From Azospirillaceae bacterium (GTDB lineage: Bacteria; Pseudomonadota; Alphaproteobacteria; Azospirillales; Azospirillaceae), in assembly GCA_031291675.1 (NCBI GenBank), contig JARLIO010000078.1:1-40020 (forward strand): 40,020 nt of DNA, given 5' to 3'. The position numbers and the translations under genes are program-made. Positions 1 through 7,954 of this stretch are shown here, piece after piece. Position 1 is the first letter of the stretch. Each line of letters opens with the position of its first letter. The notes beneath the pieces were generated by a model. It made no database searches, was not told the origin of the DNA, and saw only the letters and a program-made list of their open reading frames with translations.

Positions 1-493
1 GTTGGTTGATCGGTCTGGTCGATCCGCGCAACGGCAAGATCAGTCGACATCAGATTTCCTGCGGCGATGTCGCCCGGCTGATGGAATTGGTTGAGCGGAT
101 GCGCAAGCTCACCAAGTGCGAGCGCGTGGTTCTGTGCTATGAGGCCGGGCGGGACGGCTTCTGGCTTTCTCGTGAGCTGAGCCGGCGCGGTTTTGAGGTG
201 CTGGTTCTCGATCCCGCCAGTCTTCCGGTCGACCGGCGTCGGCGGCGCGCCAAAACCGACGGCCTGGACGTCGAGATGCTGCTGCGCGCGGTGAGATGGC
301 CCACGAGCGTGGCGAACCGCGTGCCTGCTCGGTGGTGCGGGTTCCCAGTGTCGAGGAGGAGGACATCCGCCGCAAGCCGCGCGAACGCGAGCGCCGTCAG
401 CACGAATGCACCGCACACAGTAACCGGATCAAGGGACTGCTTGCGGTCCAGGGCGTCTATAACGTCAGACGCCAGGGATGGCTCCTGCAATGA
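1..493 (+). pseudogene. IS110-family transposase remnant, frameshifted and 3'-truncated
   Basis: The reading frame enters from the left edge and encodes the N-terminal part of an IS110-type (DEDD) transposase. Visible hallmarks are CYEAGRDGFW and RRAKTDGLDVEMLLRA, the latter ending near base 290. The family continuation, beginning MAHERGEPRACSVVRVPS, is found in another frame from base 296. The junction reads as if two extra bases had been inserted. The second frame runs through NRIKGLLAVQGVYN and stops at 493, so the whole C-terminal part is missing. Frameshift plus truncation make this a dead copy. It lies just downstream of the iolE stop, on the opposite strand. Confidence 0.85.
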
Positions 494-509
494 ACGCCTC
501 TGCAAGGTC

Positions 510-548
510 GGGCCTGTCTGACGGACGAGCGTTGATCCAGACAGGCCC
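510..548 (-). terminator. Inverted repeat downstream of iolE, possible terminator
   Basis: GGGCCTGTCTG (510-520) pairs perfectly with CAGACAGGCCC (538-548) around a 17-base loop, 14 bases past the iolE stop codon. There is no clear U-run on the minus-strand transcript. It could be a weak terminator or a 3'-end stabilising hairpin for the iolBCDE transcript. Confidence 0.45.
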
Positions 549-561
549 GTTGCCAAAACGC

Positions 562-1452
562 CTACAGGCCGAGTTCGCTCACCAGTCCCTGAAGGTGCTG
601 ATAGCCTTTGGTCAGATAGGTGAACGGGTTGGCCTTGGCCGGATCCTGCTCGGCCTCGATCACCAGCCAGTCGCCGCGGTAGCCCGCGGCCTTGAGGGCG
701 CCGAGAACCGTCCGATAGTCGATGCCGCCGTCGCCCGGAACCGTGAAGACGCCGTTGACCACCGCGTCGAGGAAGCTGGAGTCGGTTTTCCGGGCTTCGG
801 CCAGCAGGGCAGGGCGGACGTCCTTGCAATGGACGTGATTGATGCGATGGCCCCAGCGCTGGACCATGGCGACCGGGTTGCCGCCGGCAAAGGTCATGTG
901 ACCGGTGTCGAGCAAAAGTCCGACCTCCGGTCCCGTGACGTCCATGAACCTGTCGATCTCCGCGGGCGTCTCGACCACCGTGCCCATATGGTGATGATAG
1001 GCGATCGGCAGGCCCTGATCCTTCAGATACGCCCCGAACGCGGTCATCCGCTGACCGAACGCGGCCCAGTCACCGGCCTTGATCACCGGCCGCGTCGACA
1101 GCGGTGCGGCGCGGTTGCCGTGGACGGCGCCGGTCGTTTCGGCAACGATCATCACCGTGGCGCCCAGCTCCTTGAGCAGGGCCAGATGGTCCTGCGCCGC
1201 GGCGATCTCTTCCTCGACGCTGCGTTCCAGCAGTCCGGAACTGTACCAGCCGGACACCAGCGCCAGGCCATGCCGGCTCAGGATCGGTCCGAGTTCCGCG
1301 GATTTGCGGGGAAATTTGTGGCCGAGTTCGAAACCGGCGAAACCGATCTGCCGGCCTTCCGACAGGCAGGTCTCAAGCGGGGTTTCGCGGCCGAGCTCCT
1401 GCATGTCGTCATTGCTCCAGGCGATCGGATTGACGCCAATACGGACAGACAT
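562..1452 (-). CDS. iolE: Inosose dehydratase IolE
   Basis: This is a 296-residue TIM-barrel protein of the xylose-isomerase-like/AP-endonuclease-2 superfamily. It dehydrates 2-keto-myo-inositol to the diketone substrate of IolD, in the cytoplasm. Family features include RIGVNPIAWSNDD at the N-terminus, the strand segments LVSGWYSSGL and YHHHMGTVVET, and metal-ligand regions LLLDTGHMTFAGG and HVHCKDVRP, with WLVIEAEQDP near the C-terminus. Length is normal for the family. The ATG at 1452 is chosen because AAGGAG lies eight bases upstream; an in-frame TTG at 1458 is less well placed. It is the last gene of the minus-strand iolB-C-D-E block, about 130 bases after iolD. Confidence 0.95.
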   Translation of the reverse strand: MSVRIGVNPIAWSNDDMQELGRETPLETCLSEGRQIGFAGFELGHKFPRKSAELGPILSRHGLALVSGWYSSGLLERSVEEEIAAAQDHLALLKELGATVMIVAETTGAVHGNRAAPLSTRPVIKAGDWAAFGQRMTAFGAYLKDQGLPIAYHHHMGTVVETPAEIDRFMDVTGPEVGLLLDTGHMTFAGGNPVAMVQRWGHRINHVHCKDVRPALLAEARKTDSSFLDAVVNGVFTVPGDGGIDYRTVLGALKAAGYRGDWLVIEAEQDPAKANPFTYLTKGYQHLQGLVSELGL

Positions 1453-1510
1453 CTTCAATTCTCCTTAGCCGCACACCGGGCCTTTCGACCCGCGAGGAAT
1501 GAAACTTCGC

Positions 1511-1540
1511 AGTGGCGCGGGCACGGAGGCCCGCGCCACT
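1511..1540. repeat. Short palindrome in the iolD-iolE junction (ACGGAG-loop family, copy 1)
   Basis: AGTGGCGCGGGC (1511-1522) and GCCCGCGCCACT (1529-1540) form a perfect 12-bp stem with loop ACGGAG. A second element with the same loop and a GGGC/GCCC stem base lies at 12013-12042. It would form a strong intercistronic hairpin between iolD and iolE, and may modulate relative expression or mRNA stability. That role is inference. Confidence 0.6.
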
Positions 1541-1583
1541 GTCTCTTTCTAGAAAACCTGAAGGGGGGGGGACACCCGAAGGG

Positions 1584-3428
1584 TTAAACCCGTTGGCGCT
1601 GCTTGTCGGCGAGATAGCGCTCACGGGCCGCGCCGACTTCCGGCCGGTTCGAAATTTCCGGCACCGCGACCTCCCACCACGCCCCGCCTTGCGTCGTTTC
1701 GATTTTCGGGTCGGTATCGATGACGATGCCGTAACTGCGCCGCGACGCCTTGGCGCGGGCCAGGGCCTGGTCCAGCTCCGCGATTGCCGATACTTTTTCG
1801 GCCACCAGCCCGAGCGACCGGAGGTGACCGGTAAAATCGACGCCGGTGTAATCCGGTCCCTGCAAGGCGTCGCACAACAGGTTGTTGAACGGGGCGCCGC
1901 CACAGGCCTGTTGCAGGCGGTTGATGCAACCAAATCCGCCATTGTCGAGCACGACAACGATCAGCTTGCGGTCGAGCATGACGGCGGTCGCCAGTTCGGA
2001 GTTCAGCATCAGGTACGAACCGTCGCCGGCCATCACGAAGACGTCACCGTTTGGCCGCGCCATGCGGACGCCCAGGCCCCCGGCGATCTCGTAGCCCATG
2101 CACGAGAAGCCGTATTCGAGGTGATAGCTGCCGGGTCGGGCGGACCGCCACAGCTTGTGAAGTTCGCCGGGCAGGCTGCCCGAGGCGTTGACCACGACGT
2201 CATCGGGGGTGGCGGCGCGATTGACCGCACCCACGACCTGGGCGTCGCTCGGCAGTGTGCCGTCATGGGGCGTGATGACGGTATCGATGACGTGGTTCCA
2301 CGCCGCGACCTGGGCTTTCGTTTCCAACTGCCAGCTCTGGGGCGATTGCCAGCCCGCCAGGGCGCGATCAAGGGCCTTCAGGCCTTGCCTTGCATCGGCG
2401 ACCAGGGGAAGCCCGTCCCATTTCCCGGCATCAAAGGGTGCGGTGTTCAGGCTGATCAGCGTGACGTCGGGATTGCCGAACACCGTCCAGGATGCCGTGG
2501 TGAAATCGTTGAGCCGGGTTCCGACCGCCAGCACGACATCGGCCTGGGCGGCCAGGGCGTTGGCGGCGGCGGTCCCGGTATGGCCGACGGCACCGGCGTT
2601 GAACGGATGGTCCCACACCAGCGCGCTCTTGCCGGCCTGCGTCTCGCCCACCGGAATGCCATGGGCCCGGGCGAAATTCGCCAAATCCTCGCAGGCCCCG
2701 CTGTAATGCACGCCGCCGCCCGCGACGATCAGCGGCTTGCTGGCGTTGCGCAACGCGGTCACCGCATCCTGCAGCTCCGCGACATCGGGTTCGGGCCGGC
2801 GGGTTCGCCGGATCCGCTTGTCAAAAAAGCTCTCGGGATAGGCGTAGGCTTCGGTCTGGATGTCTTGCGGGATACAGATCGTGACCGGACCGCAGTCGAT
2901 CGGATCGGTGAGAACCTGCATGGCGCGGCGCAGGCTCTTGACCAGCTGCTCGGGTCTGGTGATGCGGTCCCAGTAGCGCGATACCGGCTTGAAGCAATCG
3001 TTGGCGGAGATCGTGGCGTCGCCGAAATTCTCGACCTGCTGCAACACCGGATCGGGGGCGCGCGTGGCGAAGGTGTCGCCCGGCAGCAGCAGCAGCGGCA
3101 GCCGGTTGACATGGGCCACGGCCGCGGCGGTGACGGTATTGAGCGCACCGGGGCCGATCGAGGTCGTCACCGCCATCATGCGCCGGCGGTTCTGCGCCTT
3201 GGCAAAGGCGATCGCGGCCAGCGCCATCCCCTGTTCGTTGTGGCCCCGGTAGGTCGGCAGCGCCTGGCGGGACGCGTAGAGCGCCTCGCCCAGGCCGGCG
3301 ACGTTGCCATGACCGAAAATGGCCCAAACGCCCGCAAAGATCGGGACGGTTTCGCCGTCGAGCTCAACATATTGCGCACACAGATATCGCACCAACGCCT
3401 GCGCCATGGTCAGCTGCACTGTCTTCAT
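1584..3428 (-). CDS. iolD: 3D-(3,5/4)-trihydroxycyclohexane-1,2-dione hydrolase IolD
   Basis: This is a 614-residue thiamine-diphosphate enzyme of the acetolactate-synthase fold. It opens the cyclohexanedione ring to 5-deoxy-glucuronate. Seen in order are the N-terminal PYR domain with FGHGNVAGLGEAL and RGHNEQGMALAAIAF, a central domain with IVAGGGVHYSGA, and the C-terminal PP domain with YEIAGGLGVRMA and the Mg/ThDP-binding segment VMAGDGSYLMLNSELAT followed by VVLDNGGFGCINRLQ. Length fits the family. The ATG at 3428 has GGTGGA about four bases upstream; another ATG lies directly before it. It sits about 300 bases after iolC, and the gap carries a 175-bp repeat. Confidence 0.95.
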   Translation of the reverse strand: MKTVQLTMAQALVRYLCAQYVELDGETVPIFAGVWAIFGHGNVAGLGEALYASRQALPTYRGHNEQGMALAAIAFAKAQNRRRMMAVTTSIGPGALNTVTAAAVAHVNRLPLLLLPGDTFATRAPDPVLQQVENFGDATISANDCFKPVSRYWDRITRPEQLVKSLRRAMQVLTDPIDCGPVTICIPQDIQTEAYAYPESFFDKRIRRTRRPEPDVAELQDAVTALRNASKPLIVAGGGVHYSGACEDLANFARAHGIPVGETQAGKSALVWDHPFNAGAVGHTGTAAANALAAQADVVLAVGTRLNDFTTASWTVFGNPDVTLISLNTAPFDAGKWDGLPLVADARQGLKALDRALAGWQSPQSWQLETKAQVAAWNHVIDTVITPHDGTLPSDAQVVGAVNRAATPDDVVVNASGSLPGELHKLWRSARPGSYHLEYGFSCMGYEIAGGLGVRMARPNGDVFVMAGDGSYLMLNSELATAVMLDRKLIVVVLDNGGFGCINRLQQACGGAPFNNLLCDALQGPDYTGVDFTGHLRSLGLVAEKVSAIAELDQALARAKASRRSYGIVIDTDPKIETTQGGAWWEVAVPEISNRPEVGAARERYLADKQRQRV

Positions 3429-3501
3429 CATTTCCACCCATGATCTTGAGCTTAAGCCCGCGTCATTGTTCTTGTTGGCTCTGATCGCGTTCACTGTTGG
3501 C

Positions 3502-3676
3502 AAGGTCACCGCGCCGCAGCGGCGCTAACTTAACGTCCTGCTCCGCCGTCACCCCCGCGAACGCGGGGGTCCAGGGGCACAGGCTCCGGACCCTTGAGGG
3601 TGCGACTCTGGATGCCCGCGTTCGCGGGCATGACGGCGGCAAACGTAACAACCAGCAGCCTCCATCATAAGAGCCT
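3502..3676. repeat. 175-bp dispersed repeat with two internal palindromes, copy 1
   Basis: This stretch closely matches 7768-7942 at the same length. It starts AAGGTCACCGCGCC and ends CATAAGAGCCT. It contains two palindromic cores, CCCCCGCGAACGCGGGGG and GCCCGCGTTCGCGGGC, separated by a GGTCCAGGGG...CTCTGGATG spacer. Such bipartite palindromic units are typical of dispersed intergenic repeats in alphaproteobacteria. It fills most of the iolC-iolD gap and would fold strongly in the transcript. Confidence 0.85.
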
Positions 3677-3725
3677 TGTTGTTTTTCGCCGCCACGGCCG
3701 TTTCCGGCGCCGCCGCGCCGGAACA

Positions 3726-5654
3726 CTAGGCGCGCTCATCATTCCAGCACTCGATCAGATCACCGAAGATCGCCGCCATGCGTTGGACCGCTTCGTCGTC
3801 GCCGATCTGGTTGGCGAACCAATCATGGGCCGCAGCCCCGAAGATCGTCCGTCCGACCGCGAAACCCTTGCAGATCGGTTGCCGGGCGGCAAGCCGCAGT
3901 GAAGCCTTCAGCGTATCGATCGGCGCGTCCAGGCCCAGCAGCAGGACGCCGCGGCATCGCGGGTCGTGGCGCTGGATCACCGCATCAATGCCGTCCCAGG
4001 CCGCCTGGCTCTCGGTCAGCGTCGGCAGTTTCCACCAGTCGGGGTAGATCCCCAATCCGTAGAAACGTTCGATTGCCGCCGGCAGGGTCCGGTCGTCGCA
4101 GGGAAGGTCCCTGGGTGGAATCACCTCGATCAGCAATTCGTGACTGGTCCGCCGGCAGGCTTCGAACAAGGTGATCAACTGGCGTTCCTGTTCGTCCCGG
4201 AGCGGCAGGGGGTCTTCCGGGTGGTAGGAAACCAGGCATTTGACGACATGCTCGGCCGGCCATTCCCGCAGCACGGTGCCGACGTCGGCGCCGCCTTCGA
4301 ACCGAAGGGGACGCGACAGGGGCAATTCGATCGGACGTCCGATCCACAGGCCGGAACCGGTCGCCCGGTCGAGCGCCTGCTTGCCGAAGCGGCCATCGGC
4401 CAGGATGCCCAGCGCCGACCGGGTCTTCGCGCTCTGGGCGATCCGCTGGACCGCTTGCAAGACCAACAGTTTGAAGGTGCCGATGCGGGCGGGCTCCGCG
4501 CCGCACTCTTCGGCGATCGCCTCGAACTGAACCCGGTGGTCGAAGGCCAGCGCCTGGACCAGCGGCCAATCACCGGTTCGTGTCGTTGACCAATGCAACT
4601 GATTGAGGGTGCTGTCTTCGCGCAGGCGCCGGGTCGGGCTGCCCTTGGTCAGGAAATGCTGGAGTTCCGGCCAGGTCGGCACCGCCGGGGTGCAGCCGTG
4701 GCGGGAGACCGCGAAGGCGCCACAGGCGTTGGCGTAGCGGCAGCATTCGGCCAGCGGTTCATCACGCAGCCAACCGCGCAGCAGGCCCGACATGAAGGCG
4801 TCACCGGCGCCGAGCACATTGAAGACCTCGACCGGGAAGCCTTCGCCGCGCACCCCGTCATCGAGCGTGTCCGGAATGGCACCGGGGAAGGCGGCGCAGC
4901 CCAGGGCGCCGCACTTGCACAACAGCAGGGCGTTGGTCCGCGCGCGGACGGCGCGCAGCGCCGCGATGGTATCGGTTGTGCCCCCGGCGATATGGAATTC
5001 CTCTTCCGTGCCGACGATCAGATCGCAGTCGGGAACGATCGACAGCAAACGCTCGGTCACCGCGGCGGCCGCGACGAAACGCTCCTCGCCCAGGCCGTGC
5101 CCGGTCAGGCCCCACAGGACCGGCCGGTAGTCGATGTCGAAAACCACGCGGACGCCATGAGCCCGCGCCAAGCGGATCGCCTTGCGCGAGGCCGCTTCGA
5201 CGTTGGGCTTCGAGAAATGCGTCCCGGAGACCACGATCGCCCGGGCGGAGGCGATGAAGTCTTCGTCAATGTCCTGTTCCGACAACGCCATGTCGGCGCA
5301 ATTTTCCCGGTAGAAGATCAGCGGGAAGGTGTGGTCATCGCGAATGCCCAGAATCACCAGGGCGGTCAGACGTTCCTTGTCGGTGATGACAAAGCGGGTA
5401 TCGACGGCTTCGCGCTGCAGCTGTTCGCGGATGAAACGTCCCATATGCTCATCGCCGACGCGGGTGATCACCGCCGCGCGCAAACCGAGCCGGGCGGCGC
5501 CGGCCGCGATGTTGGTCGGGCAACCGCCAATATATTTGGCGAAGCTGGTCATGTCTTCCAGCCGGCCCCCAACCTGTTCGCCATAAAGATCGACGGAAGA
5601 CCGGCCAATCGTGATGACGTCAAGGTCATCGTTGTCGCGGGTTTCGTCCCTCAT
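3726..5654 (-). CDS. iolC: 5-dehydro-2-deoxygluconokinase IolC fused to a DUF2090 domain
   Basis: This 642-residue protein has two parts. Residues of about 10-330 form a PfkB sugar kinase: ITIGRSSVDLYGEQ, FAKYIGGCPTNIA, and the signature EVFNVLGAGDAFMSG with its catalytic Asp. It phosphorylates 2-deoxy-5-keto-gluconate. The remaining 300 residues match the DUF2090 aldolase-like domain common in Gram-negative IolC fusions, with PLVQALAFDHRVQFE, KLLVLQAVQRIA and LLGLDAPIDTLKASL. No separate iolJ aldolase gene is seen in the window, so this domain may do that cleavage (inference). The ATG at 5654 overlaps the iolB stop as ATGA, implying translational coupling; a longer in-frame start at 5705 is less likely. 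Confidence 0.93.
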   Translation of the reverse strand: MRDETRDNDDLDVITIGRSSVDLYGEQVGGRLEDMTSFAKYIGGCPTNIAAGAARLGLRAAVITRVGDEHMGRFIREQLQREAVDTRFVITDKERLTALVILGIRDDHTFPLIFYRENCADMALSEQDIDEDFIASARAIVVSGTHFSKPNVEAASRKAIRLARAHGVRVVFDIDYRPVLWGLTGHGLGEERFVAAAAVTERLLSIVPDCDLIVGTEEEFHIAGGTTDTIAALRAVRARTNALLLCKCGALGCAAFPGAIPDTLDDGVRGEGFPVEVFNVLGAGDAFMSGLLRGWLRDEPLAECCRYANACGAFAVSRHGCTPAVPTWPELQHFLTKGSPTRRLREDSTLNQLHWSTTRTGDWPLVQALAFDHRVQFEAIAEECGAEPARIGTFKLLVLQAVQRIAQSAKTRSALGILADGRFGKQALDRATGSGLWIGRPIELPLSRPLRFEGGADVGTVLREWPAEHVVKCLVSYHPEDPLPLRDEQERQLITLFEACRRTSHELLIEVIPPRDLPCDDRTLPAAIERFYGLGIYPDWWKLPTLTESQAAWDGIDAVIQRHDPRCRGVLLLGLDAPIDTLKASLRLAARQPICKGFAVGRTIFGAAAHDWFANQIGDDEAVQRMAAIFGDLIECWNDERA

Positions 5655-6463
5655 GATCCGTTCCCCGAAGCTGTCCAGTATGGTGCGTTGCGATCCAAGG
5701 TCCACTGGTGTTCCTTGGTGAACTCAGGGACGGTATAGGGATTTCCCGGAAGATGACGGATCACCCAGATATAGTACATCCCGTAACCGGGAGCCGCGCA
5801 TTGCGGGTGATCATTGCCGTCAAAGATTTTTAGCGTATCGTTGTTGCGGATTTTGAAGACCTGCTCCCCGGTCTCGCCATGGCCGTAGCCTTGGGGGTGG
5901 GTGAAACGATAGTGATAAATCTCCGGCTGAGGGTGGTGGTGCGGCGGATAGCTCGACCACCGGCCGGGATGGGTCACGACCTCGCCCAGGACCAGTTCGC
6001 ATGCCGGGTCGCTGTTGTTGCGATCAAAGATGGTTCGGACATAGCGATAGCAGGTGTCGCCGAGGATGCCCTTGCCGCGGTGTTCGTTGGGGACCTGGGC
6101 GGGTGTGAAAATCCGCGGTTCGAAGCGCGCGGTGTTGGGGGTCGCGAACACGGCCAGTTCGGCGTCGCTCCCGGCCGTGATGGTGACGGTCGTGCCGGCG
6201 GCGACGTGGACGCAACTCGCCGACTCATCGAACAGCGAGGTGCGCGCCAGGTGAACGCTGTGGTCGTCAACATGAACCTTGATCGTCCCCGCCATCACCA
6301 GCCAGGCGGTCTCGCCGGTCACCGTCACCGTCGAGGTTTCACCCCTGGTCAGCTTCCAGATGCTGAAATCGATTCCGGTATCGTCCTGCGGCTCTCCGGC
6401 CGTCGTGATCACCGTCGCGCCGTGAGCGAAACCGTTCCTGTGCTCCGTCAGATGCACCGACAT
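5651..6463 (-). CDS. iolB: 5-deoxy-glucuronate isomerase IolB
   Basis: This 270-residue bicupin protein isomerises 5-deoxy-glucuronate to 2-deoxy-5-keto-gluconate. The C-terminal cupin shows the metal-binding pattern SYPPHHHPQPEIYHYRF followed by GYGHGETGEQVFKI, then HPQCAAPGYGMYYIWVIRHL, as expected for IolB. The ATG at 6463 has AGGGGGA four bases upstream; an upstream in-frame ATG at 6493 lies closer to the operator and lacks such a site. It is the first gene of the iolBCDE block. A promoter with an IolR-type operator lies 41-73 bases upstream of the start. Confidence 0.95.
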   Translation of the reverse strand: MSVHLTEHRNGFAHGATVITTAGEPQDDTGIDFSIWKLTRGETSTVTVTGETAWLVMAGTIKVHVDDHSVHLARTSLFDESASCVHVAAGTTVTITAGSDAELAVFATPNTARFEPRIFTPAQVPNEHRGKGILGDTCYRYVRTIFDRNNSDPACELVLGEVVTHPGRWSSYPPHHHPQPEIYHYRFTHPQGYGHGETGEQVFKIRNNDTLKIFDGNDHPQCAAPGYGMYYIWVIRHLPGNPYTVPEFTKEHQWTLDRNAPYWTASGNGS

Positions 6464-6503
6464 GTGTTCCCCCTTATCGTTGAACCAAGCCATGATCCGA
6501 TGA

Positions 6504-6536
6504 TCATATGAAATACCTATTCCAGTTTATCATCAA
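6504..6536 (-). promoter_or_regulatory. iolB promoter with IolR-type operator
   Basis: The plus strand at 6504-6524 reads TCATATGAAA-TACCTA-TTCCA, a TGAAA-N6-TTCCA dyad nearly identical to 11835-11855. On the minus strand a -35-like TTGATG (6536-6531) is followed after exactly 17 bases by TTTCAT (6513-6508). The dyad therefore spans the spacer and -10 element, a classic repressor position. The same layout occurs ahead of the importer ATPase gene. Assignment to IolR rests on repetition of the dyad across the regulon and its resemblance to the GGAA-N6-TTCC type reported for rhizobial IolR. Confidence 0.75.
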
Positions 6537-6569
6537 CAGTAGAATGAATGATTTTTCGACCGGCAGGCG

Positions 6570-7589
6570 CTACGCCGGCTGTACCAGGCTGTCGCGGATG
6601 GCGCAGGCCAGCCGGGTTGCCTCGCGGGCGTCGTCCAGAGATAAGGGCGACGGATGTCGCTCGCGGATCGCGGCGACAAAGGCGCGGGCCTCGAGCAGGA
6701 AGGCATCGTTGAATCGCGCGAAGAAGTCCGGCAGGCCATCCACGATGGTTTGGCCGCCGCGCTCGGCAATCAGCGGCAGCCTGGCCTGATTGTGTCCGAT
6801 GCTGAGCGTGCCCCGGGTGCCGTCGAGGCGCATCGTCGCCTCATAGCCCTTGTGCGAGGTTCGCGAGACGTGGAACGTCGCGACCACACCGCCCTCGAAA
6901 GTGACGGTGGCGAAGCCGTTATCGATGTCGCCGCAGGCCGCCAGCGCGGGATACATCGTGCGGGTTCCGGTCGCGGTGATACCGATGGCCCTGGCGCCAT
7001 CAAGCATCCAGCGCACCAGATCGATGTCGTGGATGCAGCAGTCGAGGAAAATTCCACCTGACGTCGGGGCGAACCGGACGAAGAAGCCCGCGGGATCGAC
7101 GGGATCCAGCGACGAACAGCCGATGTGGAACAGTTTTCCCAGTTCGCCGCTCTGAAGCTGGCGTTTTGCCTCGGCATAGGCGGGATCGAAGCGACGCATG
7201 AAGCCGACCATGGCGCATTGTTCGGGGTGGTTCCGGGCGACCGTGATCACCCGGTCGCAGTCCTCCGGTTTCAGGGCCAGAGGCTTTTCGCAGAAGACGT
7301 GCTTGCCGGCTTCGAGAACGGCAATGGTCTGGTCGGCATGGAGCGTCGTCGGCGTGACCAGCCACACGACATCGAGCCCGTCATGGCCCAGCAGGGCGGG
7401 CAGGTCCCCATAGGTGGCGATTCCCGGGAAGGTCTGCCGGGCCCAAGCCTGCTCCCCGGCGATCGGTGTGGCCGCGGCGACCAGGGCGGCGCCCGGAACG
7501 CGCCATGCCAGATTCTCGGCGTGGCGCTTGCCCAGGCGTCCAAGTCCGACGATGCCGATGCGCAGCGTGGGGTGTAGAGCGGGACTCAT
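6570..7589 (-). CDS. Gfo/Idh/MocA-family inositol dehydrogenase-like protein
   Basis: This 339-residue NAD(P)-dependent oxidoreductase shows the Rossmann motif RIGIVGLGRLGKRH near residues 10-23. The cofactor/catalytic segment VFCEKPLAL is present with its conserved Lys, as is FMRRFDPAYAEA. The substrate-site segment FLDCCIHDIDLVRWML supplies the conserved Asp and His. It probably oxidises myo-inositol or a stereoisomer such as scyllo-inositol. A second, more IolG-like paralogue lies at 12360-13346. The ATG at 7589 has GGAGGAAG five bases upstream. It lies between the importer and iolB, about 365 bases below the binding-protein gene. Exact substrate is uncertain. Confidence 0.85.
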   Translation of the reverse strand: MSPALHPTLRIGIVGLGRLGKRHAENLAWRVPGAALVAAATPIAGEQAWARQTFPGIATYGDLPALLGHDGLDVVWLVTPTTLHADQTIAVLEAGKHVFCEKPLALKPEDCDRVITVARNHPEQCAMVGFMRRFDPAYAEAKRQLQSGELGKLFHIGCSSLDPVDPAGFFVRFAPTSGGIFLDCCIHDIDLVRWMLDGARAIGITATGTRTMYPALAACGDIDNGFATVTFEGGVVATFHVSRTSHKGYEATMRLDGTRGTLSIGHNQARLPLIAERGGQTIVDGLPDFFARFNDAFLLEARAFVAAIRERHPSPLSLDDAREATRLACAIRDSLVQPA

Positions 7590-7767
7590 GGCGTCTTCCT
7601 CCCGGTGGCGGTCCGGATCTCCGGCCGCGGAAACCGTCAAATTCTTGTTGTCCTGGCATGTTGTTTTTAGGAGTCCACCCGATCGCCGGGATCAAACCGG
7701 GGAAACAATGCCATTTGTTCCCCCGGCACTCTCATAGCGGATGGGCCTTATAGCCTTGGCCGTTGAT

Positions 7768-7942
7768 AAGGTCACCGCGCCCCATCGGCGCTAAGCTAAC
7801 GCCCTGTTCCGCTGTCACCCCCGCGAACGCGGGGGTCCAGGGGCGCAGGCGCCGAACCCTTGAGGTTGCGATTCTGGATGCCCGCGTTCGCGGGCATGAC
7901 GGTGGCGACCGTGACAACCAACAGCTGACAGCATAAGAGCCT
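7768..7942. repeat. 175-bp dispersed repeat with two internal palindromes, copy 2
   Basis: This is the same element as 3502-3676, in the same orientation and length, with scattered substitutions. The palindromic cores CCCCCGCGAACGCGGGGG and GCCCGCGTTCGCGGGC are intact. It occupies the gap between the binding-protein gene and the dehydrogenase gene. The remainder of 7590-7954 shows no gene. Confidence 0.85.
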
Positions 7943-7954
7943 GGTGGACTGCTA

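Noticed and set aside
1478-3443. Long plus-strand open frame opposite iolD, and similar long frames opposite iolC, the importer genes and zwf
   Set aside because: These are antisense shadows produced by high GC codon bias; their products are Arg/Gly/Asp-rich and show no family features, while the opposite strand encodes clear enzymes.
3548-3637. CRISPR array or tRNA in the palindromic intergenic repeats
   Set aside because: There are only two palindromic cores per copy without regular spacers, and no cloverleaf can be drawn; dispersed repeat is the better call.
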